Source: Hyalangium versicolor
Lineage (GTDB): Bacteria > Myxococcota > Myxococcia > Myxococcales > Myxococcaceae
Reading direction: 5' to 3'
NCBI RefSeq assembly: GCF_020103695.1
Contig: NZ_JAHXBF010000003.1
Location: forward strand, 310,001 to 374,000
DNA: 64,000 nt
Under the pieces are notes generated by a model. It ran no database searches, was not told the DNA's origin, and saw only the letters and a list, made by a program, of their open reading frames with translations. The first letter of the stretch is position 1. Each line of letters starts with the position of its first letter. Made by a program: the position numbers and the translations under genes. This document shows positions 18,323 to 26,738 of the stretch, piece by piece.

Positions 18323-18907
18323 ATGGCTGCGCAGGAAGAAGACCGTGATGGGTTCAAGTTCCGCTCGGGGCGGTTGGCGCTCGATCTGCCCGCGTCATTG
18401 GCAGGGAGGCTGCGGCAGCCGCGGGAGCTGTTGGAGACTCCAGAGGATCTGGGGCGCTGGCTGATCGCCTCGGGGCTGACCCCTGTGGATCCCAGCCCCG
18501 GGCGCGCCACGCTGGAACAGGCCCGGCAGTTGCGCGAGGCGCTCTATCGCCTCGGCATGGCGTGCGTCCGGCAGCAGCCGCTCGAGCCCGGCGACATGGA
18601 GCTCGTCAACCACTTCGCCGCGCGCAGCCCTCCCGTGCCCCAGCTCACTCCGGCGGGAGTCCGGTGGGAGGGAACGTCAGCGCCAGCGCTGCTCTCCGCC
18701 ATCGCCCGGGACGCCGTGGATCTCTTCGGCACGCCGCTGGCGGGCTTCATCCGCAAGTGCGGCAATGAGTCGTGCGCCTTGATGTTCCTGGATCAATCCC
18801 GCTCGAAGCACCGCCGTTGGTGCTCGATGGCAGGGTGCGGCAACAAGGCGAAGGTGGCCGAATTCAGACGGCGCCAGGCCGACGAGACGCCCGAACGCTC
18901 GAAGTGA
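18323..18907 (+). CDS. ABATE/CGNR zinc-finger transcriptional regulator
   Basis: A 194-residue regulator. The N-terminal ABATE-like domain (residues ~10-135) starts with FRSGRLALDLPAS; the C-terminal CGNR zinc ribbon shows KCGNESCALMFLD and then HRRWCSMAGCGNKAKVAEF, with paired cysteines for zinc and the diagnostic CGN(R/K) motif. ATG at 18323 is preferred; an in-frame ATG at 18275 would place both operators partly inside the coding region. It lies divergent to the lipocalin-like gene across two operators of identical spacing, so it likely represses both genes in response to a small ligand. The ligand is unknown. Confidence 0.85.
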   Translation: MAAQEEDRDGFKFRSGRLALDLPASLAGRLRQPRELLETPEDLGRWLIASGLTPVDPSPGRATLEQARQLREALYRLGMACVRQQPLEPGDMELVNHFAARSPPVPQLTPAGVRWEGTSAPALLSAIARDAVDLFGTPLAGFIRKCGNESCALMFLDQSRSKHRRWCSMAGCGNKAKVAEFRRRQADETPERSK

Positions 18908-18941
18908 GCCGTCGCTGAAGGCCCAAAAAATACGCGGGAAG

Positions 18942-19199
18942 AAGTGCCGACCCCCGACGGCACTCCCCCCCGCGTTTCCCCTCCGCCCCAAAAACAAACC
19001 GACCCGTCCGGCCGACGAGGCGCGCGGACCCCCATCCACGCGTCCCAAGCGGCCCTTTGGCTAGCTCACCGGCCCCCATGCCGGGAACACGCCCCCCGTT
19101 TCGCATCGCAAAGACCCCCATGCCCCGCGATACGCCCCCATCCACCGCCGGCCCTCGGACGCTCCCTCGAGGAAGCATCAAGCCGGACGGGTCGGCACA
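18942..19199 (+). ncRNA. Candidate structured RNA with C-rich hairpin loops (gene-free region 18908-19202)
   Basis: No credible gene lies between the convergent stops at 18907 and 19203. The region contains a perfect 14-bp inverted repeat, 18999-19012 with 19182-19195, enclosing smaller hairpins. CCCCCAT occurs four times (19029, 19073, 19115, 19135). Three copies sit in hairpin loops: CGCGCGG/CCACGCG (19021-19042, one mismatch), CCGGC/GCCGG (19069-19084), and CGCATCGC/GCGATACG (19102-19134, one mismatch). A further hairpin AGTGCCG/CGGCACT (18943-18964) has an ACCCCCGA loop. The pattern of C-rich loops on separate stems inside one closing stem suggests an RNA. The strand and any promoter are undetermined. 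Confidence 0.35.
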
Positions 19200-19202
19200 C
19201 CC

Positions 19203-19721
19203 TTAGTGAAGCGCTGCTCGAGTCGCCTCGGTGCCGGGCTGCTGCACCCGGGGCTCCGAGGGCCGCTCGAACCACTCCACCACCAATCCTCCGAAAGGCA
19301 CCCGAGGCGCCTCGGCGCTCGTGTCCTTCAGGCGCTGCAGCAGCGCGACCGCGGAATCCACCGCCTCGTCCAGGCAGCGGTTGATCACCGCGCGCTCCGC
19401 GTCACCGCCGCCGAGCACCTCCACGGCATCCACCAGGCAGCGGCGCAGCACGGCAAATTCGTCATAGAGGCCCCGCGCGCCGCGATCCGGCGACAGGCGC
19501 AGCACCGCGCGGGTGCGGCTCCAGGGGCTCGTGCGATCCCCCGAGAGGCTCTGCCCCAGCTCGCGGATGAAGGGCTCCACCAGCCCATCCAGCAGGCCCT
19601 GAGGCGGATGAACCTGAGAGCTCCCCGTGCACCGCACCCGCCTCCACGCCGCAGCGAGCCTGTCCGGTTGGTGGGTGAAAACCCGGGCCACTCCGGCGGT
19701 CCGCTTCGCTCGCTCCGTCAT
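19203..19721 (-). CDS. Conserved-looking hypothetical helical protein
   Basis: A 172-residue protein, mainly alpha-helical, starting at the ATG at 19721 (MTERAKRTAG); an earlier in-frame start at 19754 is possible. A central block (LYDEFAVLRRCLVDAVEVLG, then AVINRCLDEAVDSAVALLQR) resembles the N-terminal helical sensor part of RsbR-like regulators or some histidine kinases, but no kinase or STAS domain is attached. Function unknown. It stands alone between the C-rich intergenic region and a toxin/immunity pair. Confidence 0.5.
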   Translation of the reverse strand: MTERAKRTAGVARVFTHQPDRLAAAWRRVRCTGSSQVHPPQGLLDGLVEPFIRELGQSLSGDRTSPWSRTRAVLRLSPDRGARGLYDEFAVLRRCLVDAVEVLGGGDAERAVINRCLDEAVDSAVALLQRLKDTSAEAPRVPFGGLVVEWFERPSEPRVQQPGTEATRAALH

Positions 19722-20029
19722 CTCTGGTGTCCTCCGCGTCACGCGGGGGGACAAAGCAAGTCGCTGGCCAGCGCTCGCGCAGTGGCAGGAGCCAGGAAAA
19801 TCAGCCCTTTGGGCGGACCCCCCGGACGGAAGGGGAGGGGTGGAGCCGTAATTTCTTCGGGTGGGGAGCCGATAGGAGGGGCCAGGGCATGGCGTTTCCT
19901 ACTGCCCGGCCCCGGTGATCACAGGTCGTCGCTGGACTCTGTTGCTTGGATGACCTTGGTGTCCGCAATCATGTCGTGGAGGCACTTCACCAGGACGACT
20001 GTCGGAGGCACAAGGCCTCGGCAGAAGCC
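19722..20029. other. Gene-free spacer
   Basis: About 300 bp between the hypothetical gene (start 19721) and the 3' end of the immunity gene (stop at 20030). I see no open frame with a ribosome site, no convincing promoter pair and no strong hairpin. It presumably contains the promoter of the minus-strand hypothetical gene. Confidence 0.4.
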
Positions 20030-20956
20030 TCATCCCCCTGCAGGGAGCAGGTCGAGGAAGCGGCGTTCCCATCGCTGCCGGTACTCCGCCGTCCAATCGT
20101 GCGGAGAAGGGGGCTGTTGATAGAGCCAGGGTTTCAGGACGAGTGCCAGTTCGCGGTACTTGGGCAGGGTGCGGTGTGCCTCCAGGTCGCCCGCATCCGG
20201 CCAGGGGCCCAGCGTGACAACAGCCCGGTCTCCTTGCAGGGGTTGGATGGTGGTGTCAGGAGAGGACAATCGTGCCCGCAGACCTGGGGCTCCGCCGAGC
20301 GCTCCGAGGACCGAGGGGCCCAGGAACGTCAGCCAGTGGGGGGCGCGTATACGTGTGCCCAGGTACCAGTGGGTGTGACCCAGGCCTCCGAAGTCCATGC
20401 CCGGGTAACGGAATGCCAGGCGACGCCACTCTTCGGGGCCGCTCAGGAGCCCCGTCAGTGCGTTGAAGGCGAGGCCAGCATGACCCGAATCCAAGGGGAA
20501 GCACTCGGCCAGTTCTAGAGCCAGTGCTTGAACTCGAGAGGGCCCGTGGACTTCCAGGAACTCTGTGGGCAGCCAGAAGGAGACCGCGGACACCATGTCG
20601 GGTCTGTCGAGTCCGCGGGGATCTTCGAACCACTTGCCCCGGTACTCGAACCGGAACTCTTGTTCTCCACCCGGGGCATCTTTCAACTCGATGAGCGGCC
20701 AGGAGTTCTCGAACAGCTCGCGATGGATGCTGTCCCAGCCTCGAGCGTCCAGGGGCTGCCATTCTCCGTCGTGATCGACGTACCAGTCGAGCGTGCGTGG
20801 TGCGATGGCACGGCGATAGAGTTCCAATGCGCTCTGCACTCCTTGAGCCAGTTCCCGGTGGGAGCGGCGCATGTAGAAGCAGATATCCAGGCCGTCACGG
20901 ATCAAGATCTGGTGATCCTCCGTGTAGATGCGGACCTTCGGAAAGTGCTCACTCAT
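20030..20956 (-). CDS. DUF3396-type immunity protein
   Basis: A 308-residue cytoplasmic-type protein. It fits the DUF3396 (type VI immunity) family common in myxobacteria: RIYTEDHQILIRDGLDICFY near the N-terminus, then an alpha/beta core with HAGLAFNALTGLLSGPEEW, FRYPGMDFGGLGHTHWYLGT and KYRELALVLKPWLY. The start at 20956 overlaps the upstream lipoprotein's stop as ATGA, so the two are translationally coupled. The pairing with a nuclease-like lipoprotein points to an immunity role. No signal peptide is seen, as expected for protection against a nuclease acting in the cytoplasm. Confidence 0.72.
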   Translation of the reverse strand: MSEHFPKVRIYTEDHQILIRDGLDICFYMRRSHRELAQGVQSALELYRRAIAPRTLDWYVDHDGEWQPLDARGWDSIHRELFENSWPLIELKDAPGGEQEFRFEYRGKWFEDPRGLDRPDMVSAVSFWLPTEFLEVHGPSRVQALALELAECFPLDSGHAGLAFNALTGLLSGPEEWRRLAFRYPGMDFGGLGHTHWYLGTRIRAPHWLTFLGPSVLGALGGAPGLRARLSSPDTTIQPLQGDRAVVTLGPWPDAGDLEAHRTLPKYRELALVLKPWLYQQPPSPHDWTAEYRQRWERRFLDLLPAGG

Positions 20957-21756
20957 CAAGGATTCCCGCGAAGCACGCCCCAGCGCGGTGCGACACGGGC
21001 GGGGTTCCCGCCGAAGGCTTGTTGATAGGTCGAGCCCTGGTCTGCCCCCCGATAGGGGTGACCCTCGCCATAGGTCCGCCATGTCGGAGGGTTGGTGCCA
21101 GGGCAGGGGAACTTCAGATCGTAGACGTCGAGGACTTCGGCCACGTTGCCAGTATGGATAACGACATCGGGCTCGATGGTGCCTACCAGATCCTTGCCTC
21201 CTGTGCGCAGAAGCGCTTCGACTTGCTGGCGGCTGAGGGGCTCCCATTTTCCTGTGTGGGGGTTCAGGCGATAGCGCTGGTTGAGGCTGAAGCCTCCCTG
21301 CCGGAGCGGCGGTAGCTTCTCCTGGATGCAAGCCATGGCCGCCTCATGCTTCTCCAGACCCAGTCGCATGGCTCGAGTCACAGGCTTGCCGTTCGCGTCC
21401 CGCTCCAACACCTCGGCGCACTGCTCACGGGTGGGACTGCCGCCAAACAGCTTCTCGTTGAGCAGGAAGTCAGCGTCTTTGACACAGTCGAGGATGATCG
21501 TGTCGACCAGCGCTCGTTGCTCCTCGGTCAGATTGCGAAGACCCGCTGCAAGCGAGGCACCACTCGCGCTCACCTCCACGAGGCGCTGGCGTGCGGCCAA
21601 TGCCTGCGCCTCTCCGCCCGGGCACTGGGCTGGGAAGCGGATACAGAAGTTGGTCTCTGAGTCCACTGCTTGCGCGTAAACCCCTGGTGTGCCCTGACCC
21701 GTCATGCCGACACAGGCGCTGAGAAAAAGAACGAAACAAGCGAGTGTTGGTTTCAT
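20956..21756 (-). CDS. Lipoprotein toxin with PD-(D/E)xK nuclease-like C-terminus (SitA-like)
   Basis: A 266-residue protein with a lipoprotein signal (CFVLFLSAC). The middle is helical and rich in charged residues. The last ~80 residues contain PDVVI and then VYDLKFPCP, matching the spacing of a PD-(D/E)xK nuclease core, followed by GGNPARVAPRWGV near the end. This architecture (lipobox, spacer, short C-terminal nuclease, overlapping immunity gene) matches SitA-type toxins that Myxococcus transfers between sibling cells by TraA/TraB outer-membrane exchange. The nuclease assignment is inferred from motif spacing only. Confidence 0.6.
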   Translation of the reverse strand: MKPTLACFVLFLSACVGMTGQGTPGVYAQAVDSETNFCIRFPAQCPGGEAQALAARQRLVEVSASGASLAAGLRNLTEEQRALVDTIILDCVKDADFLLNEKLFGGSPTREQCAEVLERDANGKPVTRAMRLGLEKHEAAMACIQEKLPPLRQGGFSLNQRYRLNPHTGKWEPLSRQQVEALLRTGGKDLVGTIEPDVVIHTGNVAEVLDVYDLKFPCPGTNPPTWRTYGEGHPYRGADQGSTYQQAFGGNPARVAPRWGVLRGNP

Positions 21757-21797
21757 GCGGCCACCCTACTGCGAGTAGCGTGGTTGACAGCCCCCGC

Positions 21798-22940
21798 TCA
21801 GTGGAGCGTGGGCTTGGACGGGGGCCGCGGTCCGTGCTCGCCGCTCTCCTCATCGGCGAAATCCCGAGGATCCTCCGGCGGGGGTGGCTGTTCGGCCCAC
21901 TCGGGGATGAGTTCCTCGGGCGGGAGTGCGGGCAGACCCTGCTGCGCGGCCTCGGCGGCCCGCAGTCGTATCGCTGCATCCTCCGCGGCCTCCTCCGCGG
22001 CCATGGCCGCCAGCCGCTCCGCCTGCTGCTTCCGGCGGCGCCAATAGGCGACCACGCAGAGCGCCGGAGCCACCAGCCACACCAACTGCATGCTCGTGGT
22101 CAATGGCAGCCAGCCGAAGCGTGTCGACAGCCCCTTGCGCCAGTTGCCCTCCTCCACGTCCAGCGAGGAGTGGAACGCCTTGCCGAACGCCATCTGGAAC
22201 GGCTCGCCGCGGGCCATTCCATCGATGAGCGCGTTCATCACCCCGGGGCCGTGCCGGCCCGCCAGGTACGCCACGAAGTCCGCGCTCTGGGCGTACGCCA
22301 CCTCCACGTCCGCCGGCATGTCCGGCCAACCTTCCGCCAGATCCTCGAAGTGCAGCACCTTCTGCTGCGTCACCGCCCGGAACAGCGCGGCGTAGTGCGT
22401 GACGACGATGCGCTCGCCCGCGAGGTGCTGCGCCAACCCCTCCTGGAACCACCGCGGCCAGTCCCGCGCGAACTGCCCCAGCGCCACGTGCGCCAGTTCA
22501 TGCCGCAGGGTGATGTGGCCCTCGGGCTCCAGCAGGCTCCGCGCGTCCAGGAGGATGATGTTGTGGGCCGGGTAGGCCAGCGCCACGGCCCACTTCGGCG
22601 GAGCCCCGCCCGGCAGTGCCAGGGCCTCGTACTCCTGCCGATCGCGGCCGATGCGGATCTCCGTTCGCCCCTGCCAGTCCCGGCCGAGCACGCTCACGAA
22701 CGAGTCGCGCACCCACTCGATGCGCTCGGCCAGCGCCTGGGCCGAGCCCTTCGAGCCCTTCGTATAGAGGATGCGGAAGCGCGGCGTGTTGATCTCGTCC
22801 TCGACCAGCGCGGGCCGAGGGGTGGGCACCATCGCCGGCTCCGCCATGCCATGCGCGCTGGGCGCAGGCTCCTGGGCCAGGGCCAGGGGCGAGACCAGGA
22901 GCAGGGATAGGAACAGCAGCAGGCGCACGAGGAGACTCAC
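21798..22940 (-). CDS. Peptidase MA-family membrane metalloprotease
   Basis: A 380-residue protein with a signal peptide (LLLFLSLLLVSPLALAQ), a gluzincin-type zinc site HELAH (His147, Glu148, His151) with a downstream Glu in WFQEGLAQHLAG, and one C-terminal membrane helix (MQLVWLVAPALCVVAYW) followed by an Ala/Glu-rich cytoplasmic tail. The catalytic domain would lie in the periplasm. The start overlaps the stop of the DUF167 gene by four bases, so DivIVA-like, DUF167 and peptidase genes form an operon. Substrate unknown. Confidence 0.82.
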   Translation of the reverse strand: MSLLVRLLLFLSLLLVSPLALAQEPAPSAHGMAEPAMVPTPRPALVEDEINTPRFRILYTKGSKGSAQALAERIEWVRDSFVSVLGRDWQGRTEIRIGRDRQEYEALALPGGAPPKWAVALAYPAHNIILLDARSLLEPEGHITLRHELAHVALGQFARDWPRWFQEGLAQHLAGERIVVTHYAALFRAVTQQKVLHFEDLAEGWPDMPADVEVAYAQSADFVAYLAGRHGPGVMNALIDGMARGEPFQMAFGKAFHSSLDVEEGNWRKGLSTRFGWLPLTTSMQLVWLVAPALCVVAYWRRRKQQAERLAAMAAEEAAEDAAIRLRAAEAAQQGLPALPPEELIPEWAEQPPPPEDPRDFADEESGEHGPRPPSKPTLH

Positions 22941-23236
22941 GGTCCCCCAGAAATAACAGCCTCGACCGTTGTGGCAGCAACTCCGCGAAGGACGATTCGC
23001 TTGCGACGCGATGCGTCACCGGCCAGCAGCTCGACCTGCCTCCGGGGAACCCCGAACAGCTTGGCCAGGAACTCGACCAGGGCGGCGTTGGCCTCACCGT
23101 CCACGGGAGGCGCCGCCAGCTGGATCTTCAGCAGCCCGTCATGCTCGCCGACCACCCGGGTGCGCGAGGCGCGCGGCTGAACGAGCACCGCCAGCTCCAC
23201 ACCGTCGGGCACGGCCTTGAGCCACGGGGGAGCCAC
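22937..23236 (-). CDS. DUF167 (YggU-family) small protein
   Basis: A 99-residue protein typical of the DUF167/YggU family: VQPRASRTRVVGEHDGLLKI, then PPVDGEANAALVEFLAKLFG and a basic stretch in GDASRRKRIVL. Length and motif order are normal. Biochemical function is unknown, but in many bacteria it sits with division-associated genes, as here next to a DivIVA-like protein. It ends in a four-base overlap with the peptidase MA gene and begins 3 bp after the DivIVA-like stop. Confidence 0.9.
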   Translation of the reverse strand: MAPPWLKAVPDGVELAVLVQPRASRTRVVGEHDGLLKIQLAAPPVDGEANAALVEFLAKLFGVPRRQVELLAGDASRRKRIVLRGVAATTVEAVISGGP

Positions 23237-23239
23237 GGA

Positions 23240-23767
23240 CTACTCGCCGCCGTTGGCCTTCTTCTGGGACAGGAAGGCGACGTTGTCCTCGATGCGGGCG
23301 TAGTCCCGGTCCGCGAAGGCGGGGCCCGCGAACGTCTCCAGCAGCTTGCGGTGGGCCTCCACGACCGAGCGCACCTGGGACTCGAACTGGGTGCGCTGAC
23401 GCTTGAGCTCGTTGATGTCCTCGACGACCTGGACCAGCTTCTGATGGGCGCCGTGGACGATCTTCTCCGCCTGGTGCTCGGCGTCCGCGATGATGATCTC
23501 GGCCTCCTTCTTGGCGGTGGCCTTGAGGTCCTCGCTGATCTTCTGCGCGGTGACCATCGTCTCCTGGAGGGTGCGCTCGCGCTCCTGGTACTGCTCGATG
23601 CGGAGCTGCGCTCGCTTGAACTCTTCCTTGAGGGCGATGTTCTCCTTCACCACCTCTTCGAACTCTCCGGCGAGCAACTCCAGGTAGGCCTCCACCTCGC
23701 GGCGCGAGAAGCCGCGGAGCGCGGTGTCGAACCGCTTCTGCCGGATGTCGAGCGGGGTGATCTTCAT
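23240..23767 (-). CDS. DivIVA-domain coiled-coil protein
   Basis: A 175-residue protein. The N-terminal lipid-binding DivIVA motif is clear (ITPLDIRQKRFDTALRGFSR, then EVEAYLELLAGEF). Residues ~35-150 are heptad-rich coiled coil (KRAQLRIEQYQERERTLQE; KKEAEIIIADAEHQAEKI). Such proteins sense negative membrane curvature at poles or division sites and recruit partners. It is the first gene of the operon with DUF167 and peptidase MA, and lies 109 bp from the end of the PD40 lipoprotein gene. Confidence 0.9.
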   Translation of the reverse strand: MKITPLDIRQKRFDTALRGFSRREVEAYLELLAGEFEEVVKENIALKEEFKRAQLRIEQYQERERTLQETMVTAQKISEDLKATAKKEAEIIIADAEHQAEKIVHGAHQKLVQVVEDINELKRQRTQFESQVRSVVEAHRKLLETFAGPAFADRDYARIEDNVAFLSQKKANGGE

Positions 23768-23876
23768 GGCTCCGAGTATAGGGCAGCGCTCGGAGTTCTC
23801 CAGGAAGTGCCCACTTTCCCGTGGGCCCGCGCGCGGGAGTTCATGCCTGGCCGGCTGCTTGGACGGGTGTCACATG

Positions 23877-24863
23877 TTACCGCTGTGGTGGAATTCCAAG
23901 GGACAGCCCCAGGGCGCTCATCGGCACGCGATACATGTCACCCGTGCCATTGCCGATATCGCGGATCATTTTGTCGTCTCGGGGGACGTCGAACCGCTCT
24001 CCCAGGGAGCCGGCGAGCGGGCGCGTGCTGCTGAAGTAGAGCCACTTCCCGTCCGGGGTGACGCTCTGGTTGTACTCGCTGTCTCGCGAGTTGATGCCTC
24101 CCCCGAGCAACTGTGCCTTCTCCCAGCCTTCCGGGAGTCTGCGGCTGAGGAACAGATCGTATCGGCCGATGCCGTCCGGCCGTCGCAGCCCGCTGAGGAT
24201 GAGGTAGCTCTCGTCGGGAGCGATCCAGGGCTCCAACTCGTGCGCGCTCGTGTTGATGGCGTCACCGAGGTTCTCCGGTTCCTGGTAGACGCCATTCACG
24301 AACCGGGAGACCCAGAGATCACTCCCGCCGCGAGTGCCGGGACGGTCGGCTCCAAAATACAGGTTTCCGTTGGCCGCCACCGAGGGAGACCACTCGTCGA
24401 GGTTCGCATCGTTTACCGGTGCAGGGAGGCGCCAGGCCTCGCCCCACTCGCCATCCTGTTGCAGGGACGCAGCCCAGATGTCGTAGGTCGCACGTGGCGT
24501 TGTTTCTCCTAAAGAGGGGCGGTTGGAGATGAAGAAGACGGTCTTCCCATCGGGTGAGATGTGCGGATCCGCGTTGCTCCACTCGGTCGCGAAGCGTGGT
24601 TTGACGGGCTGGGACCAGCGCCCATCGGCGCCTTGCCGTGTCTCGAACAGCTCGTAGCGCTCGAAGGCGTCGTCAGCCCGGCCGAAGAGCACTCGCTTCT
24701 GATCCGGTGAGAACGCCATGAAGAAATCCCACGCTCCCGTGCTGAAGAGCCCGGCGCCGTAGAGTTCGACAGCCCCGGGGGCCTGCGGTTGCACGGAGAC
24801 GGGCGCGCGGCATCCCGCCAGCGAGGCACCCATCAGCAGTGCGATCCATGGATGCAGGTTCAT
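23877..24863 (-). CDS. PD40 (TolB-like) beta-propeller lipoprotein
   Basis: A 328-residue lipoprotein: ATG at 24863 gives a signal with lipobox LAGC. The mature part is a six-bladed PD40/WD40-like propeller with repeated motifs (MAFSPDQKRVLFGRADD; PHISPDGKTVFFISNRP; PSVAANGNLYFGADRPG; PWIAPDESYLILSGLRRPDG; QSVTPDGKWLYFSSTRP). These proteins usually bind other envelope proteins or peptides. The start overlaps the arginase-family stop as ATGA, so it is the second gene of a two-gene operon. Confidence 0.8.
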   Translation of the reverse strand: MNLHPWIALLMGASLAGCRAPVSVQPQAPGAVELYGAGLFSTGAWDFFMAFSPDQKRVLFGRADDAFERYELFETRQGADGRWSQPVKPRFATEWSNADPHISPDGKTVFFISNRPSLGETTPRATYDIWAASLQQDGEWGEAWRLPAPVNDANLDEWSPSVAANGNLYFGADRPGTRGGSDLWVSRFVNGVYQEPENLGDAINTSAHELEPWIAPDESYLILSGLRRPDGIGRYDLFLSRRLPEGWEKAQLLGGGINSRDSEYNQSVTPDGKWLYFSSTRPLAGSLGERFDVPRDDKMIRDIGNGTGDMYRVPMSALGLSLGIPPQR

Positions 24864-25783
24864 CGGGCGGCTCCGTGGAGCACCTCGAGTCCAGAGGCGA
24901 CGCACGCGACGATATTGGACGCATGCGTGCCATGGGGATCGAGGTCGGGATCGTAGATGGCGATGTTGAGCCCGGCGATGCGTCTCGAGGCGAGGAGCGT
25001 CCGGAGGAGGGTCGTCAGCTCCGCGTAGGTGAGGCCCGGGCTGCCAGGAGAGTCCACCGCTGGCATCACCTTCTGGTCGAGGATGTCGAGATCCACGTGC
25101 AGCCAGGCCCGGTCGAGCTTGCGATCGATCAGGCGCCGGAGGATGCGGTCCGCGATCTGGGCCACTCCTTCCTTCTGGAACGCGTGCACGGTGATTTGCT
25201 CGATCGCGGTCTGCTCGATGTCCTGGAAGGTGTAGTCCGCATCCAGCGACTCGCGTTCTCCCAGATGAACCGCGTCCGCGTCCGCGAGCAGGGGACCCTC
25301 TACGCCGGGCCACTCCGTGAGCAGTGACTCGCCGCGTCCCGTAGCGAGGGCGAGGGCCATTCCCGCCGCGGACCAGAGGTTCAAATGTGGAGCGAAGTTG
25401 CCGGGATGGGCGAAGTCGCTGTGCCCGTCGAGGTGCACCATCCCGCGTCCGCCGGTTTTTCGAAGCGCGTGCAGGCAGCCCAGGAGGATGCTGCAGTCGC
25501 CTCCGACGACGACGGGCACGGCGCCTCTTCGCAGAGACTGTTCGACCTCGGCGGACAGCCGAAGGTTGAAGTCCCGAAGGGCAGGGCCGTTGCGCAGGCG
25601 CGTCCCGGGCTGGGGTTTGGGAGAGTACTCAGGCCGTGGGAGTCGGAGGTGGCGATCCGGATGCAGTTGCCTGGACAGCCCTGCATGGTCGAGCGCGGCC
25701 GGGGCTCTCCAGGTTCCGGGCTCGACTCCTGGAGTGAGCGGCCTCAGGCCGAGGTTGTTGGGGGCTTCGATCAGGTCGAGCAT
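24860..25783 (-). CDS. Arginase/agmatinase-family ureohydrolase
   Basis: A 307-residue binuclear-manganese hydrolase that releases urea from a guanidino compound. Metal-binding motifs are intact: GGDCSILLG (usual GGDHS), HLDGHSDF (usual DAHxD, here DGHSD), and HVDLDILDQ (DxDxxD). The changed GGDHS and DAH residues suggest a substrate other than arginine, or formimidoylglutamate-like or agmatine analogues; this cannot be decided by eye. It is co-translated with a PD40 lipoprotein and divergent from an AraC regulator only 23 bp away, the likely local regulator. Confidence 0.82.
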   Translation of the reverse strand: MLDLIEAPNNLGLRPLTPGVEPGTWRAPAALDHAGLSRQLHPDRHLRLPRPEYSPKPQPGTRLRNGPALRDFNLRLSAEVEQSLRRGAVPVVVGGDCSILLGCLHALRKTGGRGMVHLDGHSDFAHPGNFAPHLNLWSAAGMALALATGRGESLLTEWPGVEGPLLADADAVHLGERESLDADYTFQDIEQTAIEQITVHAFQKEGVAQIADRILRRLIDRKLDRAWLHVDLDILDQKVMPAVDSPGSPGLTYAELTTLLRTLLASRRIAGLNIAIYDPDLDPHGTHASNIVACVASGLEVLHGAAR

Positions 25784-25806
25784 GCGCCGTGAGGTAGCAT
25801 CGGGGC

Positions 25807-26721
25807 ATGGCGCGAAACTTTGGGAATCTTGCGGCCGGGGCTCCGGCGCTCCCGATCAGGTCGAGTGGGCGGCATCTGCTCGGCCATGACGGCACGTTCT
25901 GCGCTCGAGACGTCGTCTGCCATGCGGGTGCGCACAGCCCCCGCTTCGAGGGGGAGTACAGCCACTCGTGCATTTCGGTGCTTCTGGCCGGGACCTTCCA
26001 CACGCGTACGGGGCTCGGCGAGGTGCTGGCGGGCCCGGGTACTCTTCTGCTCGCGAACGCCTCGACGGCGTATGAGAACCGGCACGTTGACGACGGCGGA
26101 GACCGCTCGATCGTCTTCGACTACGAGGAGGCGCAGCTCGACGAGGTGGGCCATTCCCTCGGTGTCCGGCTTCACGGTGCGCGGCCGTTCGGCCGTGTTT
26201 GCATTCCAGCCTCGACTGCCTCGGCGGATGCGGTGGTGCTTGCGCACGAGGCTCTCCGCAGTGGTGATGTAGAGGCGCTTCGGGAAGCGGCGCTGGCGGT
26301 CGCGTCCGTCGCGCTGATCGCACAGGGAGGGGGCACGAATGCCGTGCTGGAGCCTTCCTCGCGGCAGCTTCACCAGGTCGCACAGACGGTGCGCTATGTG
26401 GAGGCTCATAGTGACGAGGACTGTTCTCTCGACACACTGGCCGCCCACGCGGGCCTGAGCAGCTTTCACTTCCTGCGAGTCTTTCGGGCGATGACTGGCC
26501 AGACGCCCCGCCAGTTCGTGATTGCCACCCGGATGCGAGGGGCCGCGATAGCCCTCCGGAGTACGCGCAGGCGCATCACCGACATCGCATTGGATGCTGG
26601 CTTCGGGGATCTGTCGCACTTCACGGTGAGCTTCGCGCGGGTATTTGGATTATCGCCGCGCAACTATCGGAAGAGGTATGGACTTGGCGCGCAGGTGGCG
26701 TCGCGGAGTGCGCGGGAATGA
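25807..26721 (+). CDS. AraC-family transcriptional regulator
   Basis: A 304-residue regulator with an N-terminal cupin-like sensor half (residues ~1-185; FEGEYSHSCISVLLAGTFHT) and a C-terminal double helix-turn-helix (LDTLAAHAGLSSFHFLRVF, then ITDIALDAGFGDLSHFTVSF and GLSPRNYRKRYG). The divergent arrangement with the arginase-family gene, 23 bp apart, suggests that it controls that gene and itself. Ligand unknown. Confidence 0.9.
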   Translation: MARNFGNLAAGAPALPIRSSGRHLLGHDGTFCARDVVCHAGAHSPRFEGEYSHSCISVLLAGTFHTRTGLGEVLAGPGTLLLANASTAYENRHVDDGGDRSIVFDYEEAQLDEVGHSLGVRLHGARPFGRVCIPASTASADAVVLAHEALRSGDVEALREAALAVASVALIAQGGGTNAVLEPSSRQLHQVAQTVRYVEAHSDEDCSLDTLAAHAGLSSFHFLRVFRAMTGQTPRQFVIATRMRGAAIALRSTRRRITDIALDAGFGDLSHFTVSFARVFGLSPRNYRKRYGLGAQVASRSARE

Positions 26722-26738
26722 CCGCGTTAGGTAGACCC

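Noticed and set aside
18940..19200. CCCCCAT repeats as a CRISPR array
   Set aside because: Repeats are only 7 bp, irregularly spaced (44, 42, 20 bp) and sit in hairpin loops; no cas genes are present.
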